Positions 18,766 through 29,691 of a DNA stretch of 52,466 nt are shown here, in pieces. The stretch's first letter is position 1. Each line of letters starts with the position of its first letter. The notes under the pieces are model-generated. The model saw only the letters and a list, made by a program, of their open reading frames with translations, had not been told where the DNA came from and made no database searches. This DNA comes from Boothiomyces macroporosus (taxonomy: Eukaryota; Chytridiomycota; Chytridiomycetes; Rhizophydiales; Terramycetaceae), in the NCBI GenBank assembly GCA_027604185.1, contig JADGKB010000100.1, positions 1 to 52,466 on the forward strand, read 5' to 3'. A program made the translations under genes and the position numbers.

Positions 18766-19392
18766 ATGTCGTCTGCATATGGAAAAATCCACCAGCAACT
18801 AAATTCAATTGATCACCTCTTTCCACTTAAAGATGCTCTAAAGAACAACGACCCCGTTGAAATAATCAAATTACAGCCTGGGCATATTGATCAGCTGCAT
18901 GCGCTGCTTAATTTAATCATCAGAGAAGGGAAGACTTATCCATTTGAACAAGAGCTAGATAGAGATCAATTCATTCAGTATTTCTCGCCGGGATTCGTTT
19001 GCGTAAGAGGGGATAAAGTACTAGGTGCTTTCTACGTAAAGCCAAACTTTCCTGGAAGGTGTTCCCATATCTGTAATGGGGGCTTTATCGTAGAGCCAGC
19101 AGCAAGAGGTTTAGGTGTAGCTAAAGTAATGTGCAGAGCATTCTTACAGATTGCTCCGGCCTTAGGATACAAAGCCTCCATGTTTAATTTGGTGTTTGAA
19201 AACAACACCGGCTCAGTGAGGGTGTGGGAAAGCTTTGGATTCAAGATTATCGGAAGAGTGCCTAAGGCTGGCAGATTAGAAGGCAGTGACCAATACGTAG
19301 ATGCGATTCAATATTACTATGAATTCCAAGAAAATAAAGTCCCTAGACACTATTCATCAATCCTGTTTGAGAAAATATTTTCTAAATCTTGA
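18766..19392 (+). CDS. GNAT-family N-acetyltransferase (Mpr1/Ats1 type)
   Basis: A single exon, 208 aa. The GNAT core is clear: GRCSHICNGGFIVEPAARGLGVAKVM (motif A, acetyl-CoA pyrophosphate loop around RGLGVA), then YKASMFNLVFENNTGSVRVWESFGF and IIGRVPKAG (motif B). The phrase GRCSHICNxGF plus FNLVFExN is characteristic of fungal Mpr1/Ats1 acetyltransferases. Family knowledge: Mpr1 acetylates toxic proline-pathway products such as azetidine-2-carboxylate, and Ats1 may act on diamines; the substrate here is not readable. The stop codon ends 3 bp before the next gene's ATG. Confidence 0.85.
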   Translation: MSSAYGKIHQQLNSIDHLFPLKDALKNNDPVEIIKLQPGHIDQLHALLNLIIREGKTYPFEQELDRDQFIQYFSPGFVCVRGDKVLGAFYVKPNFPGRCSHICNGGFIVEPAARGLGVAKVMCRAFLQIAPALGYKASMFNLVFENNTGSVRVWESFGFKIIGRVPKAGRLEGSDQYVDAIQYYYEFQENKVPRHYSSILFEKIFSKS

Positions 19393-19395
19393 TAT

Positions 19396-20622
19396 ATGGC
19401 AAACAAACTGGACGGCTTTCTGCAAAAAGTAAAGGACGCAATAGCGAATGAAAACGGAGAGGAGCTAGGATCGCTGCTCTCAATCAATGATTCCAACAAG
19501 GCAATCAAGTTACCACCGATCATAAAAAAAGTAGAATTTGCTAATTCAGATTGATAATCTACAGCGATATGTTGGAATAAGAATCCCGGGACCATGGAAC
19601 GATGTGATATACCATCATCTTCAAGTAATATGCAATTTGGATGAAGATTTTAAAACCATTGCTACTTTACAAAACGCTGTCGCAATCAATCTACACGCAA
19701 TTGTAATATCAATGACAAGATGGTGCTTACCCGCTATATACACTGTTAATAGAGAGTTGTATGACTCTAGCTGGAGAGCGGAACTGAAAGGAGCGAATGT
19801 AATGGAAGAACACACCCGAACAATGAACAAAGCATTCAGTATATGCGCAACGGACCGATTTTCGAGCTTGGAAGATTCAAGAAAGTGGGGCGTGTATTAC
19901 ATTGTGAATCTGCTGTTCAAAACGTACTTTAAAATTTCTTCAATCAACTTGTGTGCAAATATCATTAAATCCCTCGGGGCTGCTGATTTACCTCCGCTGG
20001 AGAAATATCCAAAGAGTGATCAAGCTACGTTCAAATATTACACTGGAATATTGGCCTTTTACGATGAAAAATATTCCTTGTCAGCAATTGACTTAAAGTA
20101 TCATGTATTAATACTAGATATTCTTTACACCTCTCATTTGCTTGTCCAAAAATTAAAGACGCGAATATCACAAGGATTTTGCAGTACCTAATACCCATAC
20201 AAGTTCTGCTTGGTTCATTTCCAAAATTTGACCTTCCTAGTGAATTGGAGATTTACATTCCATTCATTAGTGCCATCAAAGCTGGAAATTTAAAAGAATT
20301 TGACAGTTTGCTTAAAAAATCTTTAAAGAAACTCGTCGATCTGAACGTATTTCTTGTTGTGGAGCGTTGTCGATTGTTGGTAGTTAGGCAGCTATTCCGA
20401 AAGATTTGGTTAATTATGGATAAATCCAATCGATTAACCGTTGATGCTCTTTCTCATGGAATTAGCACTGCAATGGAACGGCCAGTAGATGAGGATGAAG
20501 TATTTTGCTACATTGTAAACTTGATTGACATGGGGCTAATGAAAGGATATGTATCCTTTGAAAAAAAGACGGTAGTGCTTTCCAACAAGGATCCATTCCC
20601 TTTACCTGTTAAACTGGAATAA
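19396..20622 (+). CDS. PCID2: PCID2/Thp1, TREX-2 mRNA export subunit
   Basis: Three exons, 395 aa (human PCID2 is about 399); introns 19531-19549 (19 nt) and 20098-20117 (20 nt). Landmarks in order: DSRKWGVYYIVNLLFKTYFKI, the TPR-like repeats, LKYSLHLSFACPK, then ILQYLIPIQVLLGSFP, and a winged-helix PCI end (DEDEVFCYIVNLIDMGLMKGYVS...DPFPLP). Family knowledge: PCID2/Thp1 pairs with the Sac3/GANP PCI region and DSS1 in TREX-2, coupling transcription to nuclear export of mRNA. The ATG lies only 3 bp after the upstream stop, so the promoter must lie within the GNAT gene or the two share a transcript. Confidence 0.92.
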
Positions 20623-20647
20623 AATAAAAAACATTTTCGCGTAAACA

Positions 20648-21900
20648 ATGAGAAGGAAGAGCAATCTATGGGATTCTTTATTACCAGCTGCAAAAGAACA
20701 AGTCAAAATTATAGAAGAGGAAGATTCGCATGTATTCGCAGAGCGAAACCTTAGCATTCAGCGAAATTTGGAAATGTTGGAAAAGAAATCAGTACAAGGA
20801 GTTCTTGGTATGAAAATAAAAGATCTTTCTTTGGCCAAAGGTTAACAATATTAACCTAGTCAATCTAGCAACGCAAACGATAGCCTATCATTCCATATAT
20901 TGTTCAATTATTGTCAGAAATTGGACTGCCAGAACGACAATTGTAAGGAATACTGATGGATCTGCCCAATTCAACCAAGTGAAACATTTCCCATTAAACG
21001 TTATTTCATAGTAATATAGGTTGTAGCGTTAAGGACTCATCCCTTCAATTTAGTCAGAGTAGATGTGATTGGAATTGGACCCAATAATACAGAGTACTGG
21101 ATTGGAGGAACACTATTTCATGTACACGATATCATTAGAGTATATATGTTTAACAAGGGGTCACCTTCATCAGCTGAATACGCCATCAATGGACAAAAGA
21201 CAATTGTAGGGCAAATTGGATTAGAGATTACATTCAATTATGGAGCACTAGGATACGGGGTTTCCCCACAGGTACGAAATTATTAAACATAAAGCTATAT
21301 GATGAAGATTACAGTGCCGAAGAATTAATTCAATATTCCCTTTTCCCAAGATTAAATCCATTCCCCGAAGATTGCGAACCAAACGAACATGTACTTAAAG
21401 TCCAAGCAGTAAAATTGGATTAACAAGGTTCCTCATCCGCCATTTATCCCTTTCAAAGAAAAAGTATATCTAAGCTATGGCATAGAGTATCAGGATAAAC
21501 TGGAAAAGATTGCAGATAACCTCTACAAACCAAAAACTTTTATTGATTCTGCAGAGAAGATCAGCAAGATTAGGGATAAAGTAACTAATAATTCATTTAG
21601 TACTTTGAAAACCCAGATAGAGCAAATCGACTTATTTTCCTTCATGACTACCTGTCAACCAATCACCAAAGACAAGAAACTGTCACATTTCCTCAAGATC
21701 AGGTTCCTGTTTCTCAAAAGAATCCTGAAAAAGATTATATTAGATTTCTATCGCCGGTCCTTCCCGATGATTTGGAGTTTTTGACGGACAAGAGAAATAA
21801 CCGGCAGAAAGGCGCTATATTGTCTGCATTTGGCGATGAGCAAGTAAAAAGAGATCGAAAAATGTCCAACGTTGAAAAGTCAATATTTCTGAAAATATAA
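20648..21900 (+). CDS. C2-domain protein, possibly ciliary/flagellar
   Basis: Six exons, 383 aa; introns 20841-20859, 21000-21019, 21272-21294, 21409-21427 and 21581-21600 (19-23 nt). After splicing, residues ~75-190 form a C2 beta-sandwich: IYCSIIVRNWTARTTIVRN, PFNLVRVDVIGIG, GGTLFHVHDI, IVGQIGLEITFNYGALGYG. Classic Ca2+-binding aspartates are not obvious. The C-terminal half is helical, then charged (LPDDLEFLTDKRNNRQKG). C2 domains bind membranes or partners. The YGxxGYG ending faintly recalls C2CD6/CATSPERT, but I hold that loosely. It starts 25 bp after PCID2. Confidence 0.65.
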
Positions 21901-22125
21901 ACATCTGGTAAAAATCATTTTCAACTTACAGAAATTCCCATTTTGCAATAATAAAAGATTTTTGAATTCCTTTTGATTTCAAATTCTTTATTCCACACAA
22001 ATTGAACATATCAGCCCGATTTGGCAAAGTTCGCACCCCATTATTTCTTTGGTCATTGTTTCCACTCCACTTTTAAATTTTAATTTGGAGGATATTGTAG
22101 CTTATATCTTTATCCTCATTTATTA

Positions 22126-24035
22126 ATGAAAGCATACATACCTGGAACTACGGCGGAATCCAGCCCGCCAAGAAATACAAAACCAGCGAGAAAGTTGGTG
22201 GATATTGCAAATATTAAAATTACAACAAACACTGAGTTTGGTTCGCAAGATACAGTTTACTGTGAAACCCCGATTAAATGTAACGTAGGAGGTGCAAAAG
22301 GAAGCGCTAGTAGTATTGGCCCAACGCGAAGAAGCCCAACGAATATAGAGACGCAATTAGAGCAGCTGGATCAATTTGCAACTCAATATCGTAGTTTGAA
22401 TGCTAAAAAAGCAAAAATGATTAAAAAGTCTAAACACCTGTCAATCGATGTTATTGACAGATGTAAACAAAAAGTAAAACCAGAGCACCATACTATATCA
22501 GAGTCAAAACTAAATTTGCCTTGTATAAAACGCGACAGGGGGATTAATACCAAGGCAAGTGGCACTATGGAAAATGTTGATAAGACTGTGCGGAACCTAG
22601 CAGCGGTGTCAACAGTGAAACTATCTTGTATACCTTGTAAATCAATTCAAAAGTTACCAAACATTAAATTCCCAAAAATCGGTGATGATTTTAGTGGACC
22701 AGTCAAGCGAGCGCAATATCTATGCCGAATATCGGAAGATCAGCTTTTATCCAATATTTCAAAAAGAAAATGGATGCAAATATTTCTATTCTATCAGCTA
22801 TTAAGGAAAGCTGTGAAAACATGCAAAATTATTGCCAAGCAATCGAGCGAAAGAGTTTTTGCATTGCCACATAAAGATAGTGAACTGGTTACTGTTCCAA
22901 GTATTGTGGAATTGATCTCAAATAATCAATTGGCTTCTCGAGTTAAACATTTGTTAATTGAACCACAGTATAAAAGAAGCCATGAGTATTTGGAGGAGTT
23001 GCAAAAGTTGCTCTACTCCCAAGTGACTGGATTTTCAAAATACCCAAAACACCAAAGGCTGTATTTTTGTAACGTCATGGCTCTGGAGACCTACGCAAAG
23101 GTAAGCTTGATGTTGACTAGAAAACTGTGTTGGTAAAGGAAGGTGGAATCGGGACCTGCTTTTACATTATTTTGTCGGGTCAAGTAGAAATAACCGTAAT
23201 CACATATGATTACAAATATCGAGTACATTTAACTGATCCAGCTGTATTTGCTAAATAGCGGTGAAATATTTGGTGGTGAATGTCTCTTGTCTGAAACCTG
23301 CAAAAGATTATATACTGCTGCGACTACCGAAAAGACTGTGCTGTTGAAAATCGATAAAGGTATTTCCTCTATAATTTAGATGACTACACAAAAGTAAGTT
23401 TTTCTAACAAGTATTTACCAAGCTTAGAATGCCAACAAGAGCGGGATCTACTTTATAAAACATTGTCAGAAACTACTTTTGCAGGGTATGAGCCAATCCT
23501 CCAACTACTGATCAATTCTAATTCCTTTCAACTGCATCTGTACAGCAATCAGGAGCAAGTGGTGCACGAGAATTCTGAAATAACTGAAATGCAATTTATC
23601 ATCAGTGGCAGATGTAAAATCACTAGAAACTTGCCATTTTTAAGGAATGATCATTCAAAAGTATTAGAGCCGTGCGACTATGATTCTAGTACTAATCCAA
23701 ACTTTGTCACTATTTCTGTAGAGATTGGTATACTTCAACCTGGGGACTATTTCCCTCTCATACCGAGAGCAATTGAACACTTTACCCAATCAAGCTTTAC
23801 GAAAAAAACATACTATCAATTATTCAACTGTAATGATTCAAAAAAGCCTTGCGGATCTCATCAGCTGGGGATGACAGCAATCGAACGAGTAGCGATTGGG
23901 TCAATATGTTTTAAAGACTTTATACACATGGTGCCAGAACAGCTGTTGTACAAAATGATTGTAAATTCCAATGAATTCCAACTGGATCTGAAATATCTAC
24001 AGGAAAAATACTTGAATAAAATCATAAAGATTTAA
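22126..24035 (+). CDS. Cyclic-nucleotide-binding-domain protein, copy 1
   Basis: Five exons, 610 aa; introns 23101-23120, 23223-23241, 23360-23379 and 23394-23411 (18-20 nt). Residues 1-200 are disordered and basic. A conserved helical block follows (KRKWMQIFLFYQLL ... LLIEPQYKRSHEYLEELQKLL ... GFSKYPKHQRLYFCNVMALE). Next is a cNMP-binding beta roll (about 325-430: VLVKEGGIGTCFYIILSGQVEI, LLNSGEIFGGECLL, CKRLYTAATTEKTVLL), then a second, degenerate roll (LHLYSNQEQVVHENSEITEMQFIISG). In the phosphate-binding cassette the canonical FGE reads FGG-E, so ligand binding may be altered. The architecture recalls animal CNBD2. Confidence 0.8.
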
Positions 24036-24480
24036 AAAAAGTTCTGACACTCTATTGCTTGGGTAGCATCCTTGGTGTATTTTCAAGTATATCGTTTCAA
24101 TAAGACAGTGTATCATCACAACACTATGAAAAATATTGAACTGATACCATCAATTTATTTCAGAACAAGAATTACCCGGTAGCACACCACAATTAGATTC
24201 TAATTCCTCACAACGGAAAAGTAAACAAAGCAATATTTTATTTTGGAAAAGGTAATTGGAGGAACAGCAATAATTTTGTCCGGTTACATTCTCACCATCA
24301 AATGATTGTAGATATTTTCCTCCTATTAATATACTGTCACTTGAGCGTCGACATCATTAATAAATTGGTGAGCTAGCGTGTTCATTGTCTAAAAAATCCG
24401 CCATTGTGGTATATTTACTCCTCAACTCGCGGTTAACTTTCCTGGTTTTTAGCGATATTAGTATATAACAGCTTAAGAAA
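24036..24480. other. Intergenic region, nothing recognised
   Basis: Same-strand gap between CNBD copies 1 and 2. AT-rich, with stops in all frames and no repeats or elements I could identify. A pyrimidine-rich stretch and TATA-like sequence near 24460 may belong to the copy 2 promoter. Confidence 0.4.
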
Positions 24481-25743
24481 ATGAACAAGCAAAAATCCCA
24501 TTCAGATACAAAACTAATCTCCAATCAAAGGATAAATTCTAATTGCGGCTCTTTTCCACCTAATCAACCAAATACGCGAAATTCAGCATGCTGCAAATCT
24601 ACACCTGAAAATGAATGGACTACACCAATTATGAATTCCTATGCGAGAGATAGATATAAAAACCAAGGTGTGGACTTTAGTAAAAGAAAATTAAAAGATG
24701 TTTCTGGGCCGAAAACCCAGCAAAAGCCAAAAACAAAACTAGAGCCAATCAGTATGACCAAACATCTTTCACTCAATGTGATATCTAGAAGGTCCAATGC
24801 GAGACCGAATACTCGTCAAACCAGGGCAGGTTTGGATTGTAATGTCCGATTTCCATCCGTAAAAGGATCAAATCCAGATTTTCAATCATTATCTGAAGAA
24901 TCCCTTGGTTCTATGGAAGACCTTGGACCGAGCAGGTCTAGTGTATATTCATCTGGACCCAGTATCTCCATAATTGACGAATCAGATAGTGACGACTCTG
25001 TCCAACTACCAATTATGTTTAACAATAGATTGAAAACGAGTGACAAATCAAGATCCAAAACGCAAACTCATCTAGCAATGTTTCCGATAATGGAATCTAT
25101 TGTATTATCAGAAAAGTCAAAGAGACATTGGGTAAGACTAATATCTCTAGTCAGATTAAAATCAAGACTGCTTTGCAAATACAAATCCATTTATCAATCA
25201 AATGTAATTAATTACATTTCCTTGCCAACTACAGACAGCCCATTAGTTCGAAAATTTGTAAAATCCGCTGGACTGAAGATGGCATTTGAAGTACTTTTCC
25301 AGTTACTCCTCGTGCCTCCATTCAAAAGAACACAAGACCAGCTACAATCAATCCAACGAATACTTTTTTTCAAAGTAGAAGGTTTCGCTAGGTTCCCCAA
25401 ACCAACAAGAATGATTTTCTGTCAAATAATGACAATGCAGGAGTATGACAAAGTATTTCTAGTTAATTTAGAAGCAGTTATTGTTCAAGGAAGGAAACAA
25501 GGCCCAAAATTTTTATATTATCCTATCAGGAAAAGTAGAGCTGTTTAAAATCAAGAACAAGGCAAAGTTTCGCGTAATCTATTGCTAACCAGTTATACTT
25601 GCTTTCGCCAGGTGATTTATTTGGTAATGAGTGTCTTTACGGTAATGTAAAGAGATTATTCATGTCTGCGACCACAGAGAAATCAGTACTGTTAAGTATT
25701 GATAAAGGTAATTCATTTATTGAGTGTAGATTTAATTGTATGA
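24481..25743 (+). CDS. Cyclic-nucleotide-binding-domain protein, copy 2 (lacks second domain)
   Basis: Four exons, 400 aa; introns 25453-25471, 25574-25592 and 25708-25729 (19, 19, 22 nt), at the same positions as in copies 1, 3 and 4. It has the disordered Ser-rich N-terminus with the KHLSLNV motif, the helical block ending FARFPKPTRMIFCQIM, and one cNMP roll (QNFYIILSGKVEL, LLSPGDLFGNECLY, VKRLFMSATTEKSVLL). A stop comes four codons after the third intron, where the other copies continue into the second roll. No homologue of that roll is found downstream before the opposite-strand frame. It is thus a truncated paralogue, or a gene recently cut short. The cassette reads FGN-E instead of FGE. 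Confidence 0.72.
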
Positions 25744-25801
25744 GGTTTTTCTGATTGGCATCTACAAGAATACATTTTCAAATCATATCCCAATGAATAC
25801 A

Positions 25802-26218
25802 TTACATGCCTTTCAAGTTTAATTTGAAATCGACCAGTAAGGAACACGTGCTCTTCCTCTTTGATAATCTGTTTCTAACTTGCGGTTTGTATTTCACTGG
25901 TAACGGGGTTTTGTAAGCCATTAACATTTGGCTGGATTGTCGCTTGTAAGCCATTAATATAGTTTGCGGCTTGCTTTTGTTAATCAGCCAAGTGTATTTT
26001 ATTGAGGAATGAGGCTTAACCAAAGTGTTGTTTTTGAAATGCTTTTCAATAGGAAACTCCCGTTGAACAAAGAAGGGATTTCTGGGCATTGTAATTGAGC
26101 TCTTTTTGTCTAGAAACCTAAGGCTGAAATTGCTTATAAATCCATCGTTGAAATTACCGTCGAAATCACAGTCGAAATTTCTTTTAAATCCAAGGTGGGA
26201 ATCGACTCTTTTTTCCAT
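25802..26218 (-). CDS. Hypothetical basic protein (weak)
   Basis: An ATG-initiated 138-codon frame, rich in Lys/Asn/Phe, containing a duplicated segment (LMAYKRQSSQM / LMAYKTPLPV) produced by a repeat of TTGTAAGCCATTAA in the DNA. No family resemblance. It lies between two plus-strand genes where the second domain of CNBD copy 2 would be expected, so it may be chance. A 45-codon plus frame (26272-26409) next to it is equally unsupported. Confidence 0.25.
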   Translation of the reverse strand: MEKRVDSHLGFKRNFDCDFDGNFNDGFISNFSLRFLDKKSSITMPRNPFFVQREFPIEKHFKNNTLVKPHSSIKYTWLINKSKPQTILMAYKRQSSQMLMAYKTPLPVKYKPQVRNRLSKRKSTCSLLVDFKLNLKGM

Positions 26219-26482
26219 AAAAAAATGATCTTTTTTGAAATCATAAAATGGTTCTAAAGGATTAATTCAGGATGGTTTCAGAATTAGTGAATGCCAAGGA
26301 GCTATGGAGTGATACGCGAAACGACCGGATAATCAATTACGACGGATTGCAGAAATACGATCTGGAACTATTCAATGAAGCGAATTTCACAGTTACACTT
26401 GCTCAATAAATAATCAGGATTGGTAATTCTGTTGCTACTGATCAAATATTAAATTTTGCAATTGGAATGTGTACATTCGCAT

Positions 26483-26490
26483 TGACGTCA
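26483..26490. promoter_or_regulatory. CRE-type palindrome TGACGTCA
   Basis: Perfect palindrome 65 nt upstream of the ATG at 26548. It is the only perfect copy I found outside the 7TM array. Confidence 0.45.
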
Positions 26491-26547
26491 TTTCGAACAA
26501 TCGTCCTGTTATGGTTAAATTCACTAAACTTTCAAAAAGAACCAATA

Positions 26548-27126
26548 ATGTCTGGAAATAAAACTCCTTTCTTGGATAGAGCTGTACTGCGAAGCGTAAC
26601 AAGCATTCAGCCAATGTCGCCAAAAGGACGCCGACTTCCTAGTCTGAACAGCATTCCTAAAATAGTTGCAGATAACTATGATAACAGCAATAGTATGAAT
26701 ACCCTAAATACCGAAAGCGCGCTAGATCATACGAACCAGTTTCAAAGTAACTTTGTAAAAGAAAAGGAGAAACAACGAAAAGCAAGTATCAAAGAGTTGA
26801 CCAAGTCATTGGCGAATCCAAATGTAATGTCCAACGCGAGTGTCCCTGTTCTAAACCAAAACCAAATAGTAATATCCAGAGGGCGGGTTTGTTCGGATTC
26901 TATTAAATCCGTGTCTGTAGACATAAAAACAAAACGCCGAGCTCATTCGGTTCAATTAGAAAAAGATATTGTATCGCTGTCTAATACCCAAACTAATCCA
27001 CGGAATTCCTTTATTATATTGGAGAATGTGTATGAAATGGACAACTCATCCCTTCCACTTTTGAATAGCGCAAATACCCTAAAGAGCAGCGGATCGTATT
27101 CCGAGTCTATCGATGAAGCAATTTAA
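26548..27126 (+). CDS. Disordered Ser/Asn-rich protein within the CNBD array
   Basis: A single exon, 192 aa, hydrophilic, with basic-Ser motifs (RKASIKELTK, KRRAHSVQL) and no folded domain. Its composition resembles the long disordered N-termini of the flanking CNBD proteins, but I could not align it or find their KHLS motif. It could be an independent small gene, or the 5' part of a CNBD copy that lost its domains. An upstream in-frame start exists, but the ATG at 26548 (MSGNKTPF) falls where the hydrophilic sequence begins. Confidence 0.5.
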   Translation: MSGNKTPFLDRAVLRSVTSIQPMSPKGRRLPSLNSIPKIVADNYDNSNSMNTLNTESALDHTNQFQSNFVKEKEKQRKASIKELTKSLANPNVMSNASVPVLNQNQIVISRGRVCSDSIKSVSVDIKTKRRAHSVQLEKDIVSLSNTQTNPRNSFIILENVYEMDNSSLPLLNSANTLKSSGSYSESIDEAI

Positions 27127-27230
27127 TGCTTTCAATATGAATAAAATAATATTCCGTGTAAGATAAAAAATACTAGATATAATTTTCTCATTGTTTATAT
27201 TAGTGACAAAACCGCCGCCTCTATAATAGA

Positions 27231-29691
27231 ATGGAAAATAACCTCCAAATTTGGAATAGGGATAATCGACACGAAATACCATTACAACAGGGAATGGATA
27301 GTAGGTTAATAGTGGGGAAAGAGAAATCACTCAGCATTCCTAAATACAAGGGAGAGGAAAGACCTCCCACTGTACAGGATGCCTATAACCAACCAAAAAG
27401 CAGAAGGAATAGTAATAATTCGAGAAGAAACACAGTGAATACTGGAAAACTAAACTGTTCTCAAAGTGGTGAACAATTCAATCCAGAAGAGTTGCCAACG
27501 ATATCAAAGAATCCAAAACACTTGTCAGTAGATAGATTTGAAACAAAGACTATGAATTTATTTCAAAAGTGCGAGGACTTTGTATCAGATTCAAAGTTGC
27601 AGCTACCACAAATGGTAGAACCTAATAGTAACCGTACAAGAAAAGTATCTGCACTGCGAAAGTATTCCCTAGATAGCGAATCTAGCAGTAGTGAAAACAG
27701 TAATATGCTTACTGAAAAATGTACACAAAAGGATGTAGTGCGTCAAAAAGGGGCTATACAATTAGCTTCAAAGTATTGCAAGGACCCGTCCAGTTTGGAA
27801 GATACTCGTACAAATGAAAGTGACACTGAATCATTCCGGTCTGAAGACTGCTCTGTGCGTACTGAAGAAAGAATGAGAAGACCTAGAAAAAAATCAACTT
27901 TACAAAGTATAGTTTTGGAAAAGAACTTGGAGAGCATTACAGCTGGCTCGAATATTCAGAGACGTACGGCACTTGTGGAATCAAATGAATCCGAGGAACG
28001 TGCATCAATCACAAGTCAAATGGCAAGCGTAGATGCGGATCAATACCGCAGATACTCTACAGGGCCAAACACTATTCTCACGAATGAAACTAGACCCAGA
28101 AGAAATACTGCTGAATCAATGAACTCTGAGCACAGTACAATCAGCCAATATCCTGGTTTTCCCGACAATAGTTTAGCAGAATCAATCCGTAAGAATAACA
28201 GAAATGAAAAACTTTCTAAAAAGCCTACTTTTTTAGGACAAGTCAATAGTTATTTAGAGTCACGTAATACAATGATTTCAAAATACGAGAGGTTCAAAAC
28301 TAAAAAACAATTTGAAACAAGCGAACGGCCAAAAATGCTCAAGCCAGTGTCTAGGCTATCCAAAAGATGTTGGCTCTACGTTTACAATATTCATTCAATG
28401 TACTACAAACTTGGTAAAGCTTATAAAGCAATATCTAATTCTCATTTCGATAGAATATCAGCATACCCCCTCAAAGACAGTGGTTTACTTACTTATATCA
28501 TCAAATCGCAAGTAGTTACTCCCAATCAAAGCTATATTAATCAAGTTAAACAGTTGCTTAGTGAACCACAATTCAAAAGATCTTCCGAGACTGTCCAAAC
28601 ACTTGAAAAATTGTTGTATTATCGAATACCTGGATTTGCAAAATTTCAATCTAATCAAAGAACGTTTATATGCCAAGCGGCTACATTAGAATCGCATCCA
28701 AAGGTAAGATAGACTTACTAGAGCGAACTGTGCTTATGAAAGAAGGAGGTGTTGGCTGCTGTTTTTACTTTGTTATTGCTGGGCAGGTAGAGCTGGTTCG
28801 GATCAATGAAGGATACAACTTTAGGGTACGAATGAAAGTAACATAGTTGGATATGATGAATTCTGGAAATATCTTTGGTGATGAATGTCTGGTTCTGGAA
28901 GATATAAAAAGACTGTATACTGCCGTAACTACGGAATATTCCATTCTACTTCGAGTAGATAAAGGTAAGCTATTCCTAATATAGATGATTTTGTACAGGT
29001 AAATGTTTGTTCAGTTTAGTATATTGGAAGTGGGGAGGCTAGAGAACTCAAAGATCTAATTTACAGAGTACTCTCTGAATCAATATTTAAAGGATTTGAA
29101 GAGGCACTTCAGCATATGCTCAATTCAAACTTTTTTCATGTATACAACTATTCCAAAAACTCTGTAATTGTAGAGCAGGGAAGCCAAATCACAGAAATGC
29201 AGTTTATTATTGAAGGGTCTTGCAAAGTTACACGATTATTGCCATTCATAAAGTCTTCATTCAACAAAGCGATTTTACAGCCCTGTACATTTGAAGACAT
29301 GCATGAACCATTATACACCACTGTCAAAGTAGATACACAAGATCTATTCCAAGGTGCTCATTATCCAACAATTCCAAAGTTATTTACAGATCAAGAAGTT
29401 ATGACAGAATCAGAATTCACCAAAAATCTATACTACGACCTGTACAATAATTTTGATCCGCAAAACCATCATATTTATCATAAATACGGGATTATTGCTG
29501 ATGAGAATGTTCAAATAGCTTCAATGAGAATACAAGATTTTATTCATATGGCTCCCAAAGTATTACTCTATCGAATGATTATGCAGCCTTCTGTGGAGCT
29601 TTATGATGCTAAAGAGCTGCAGCTCAAGTATCTATCGCAAGTTGATTGGAATGAGAAAAGGCAGGAAATTTTAAAAGTGTTCATGAAATAA
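27231..29691 (+). CDS. Cyclic-nucleotide-binding-domain protein, copy 3
   Basis: Five exons, 792 aa; introns 28704-28723, 28826-28846, 28965-28984 and 28999-29019 (20-21 nt). A very long disordered N-terminus (~370 aa) has many RRxS-type sites (RRNSNNSRRNTVN, RPRRNTAES) and KHLSVDR. The helical block follows (SKRCWLYVYNIHSMYYKL ... LLSEPQFKRSSE ... GFAKFQSNQRTFICQAATLE). The first cNMP roll is CCFYFVIAGQVEL, MNSGNIFGDECLV, IKRLYTAVTTEYSILL. The second, degenerate roll is SVIVEQGSQITEMQFIIEGSCKVTRLLPF. The cassette reads FGD-E. Probably a cNMP-responsive or cNMP-derived scaffold. Confidence 0.8.
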
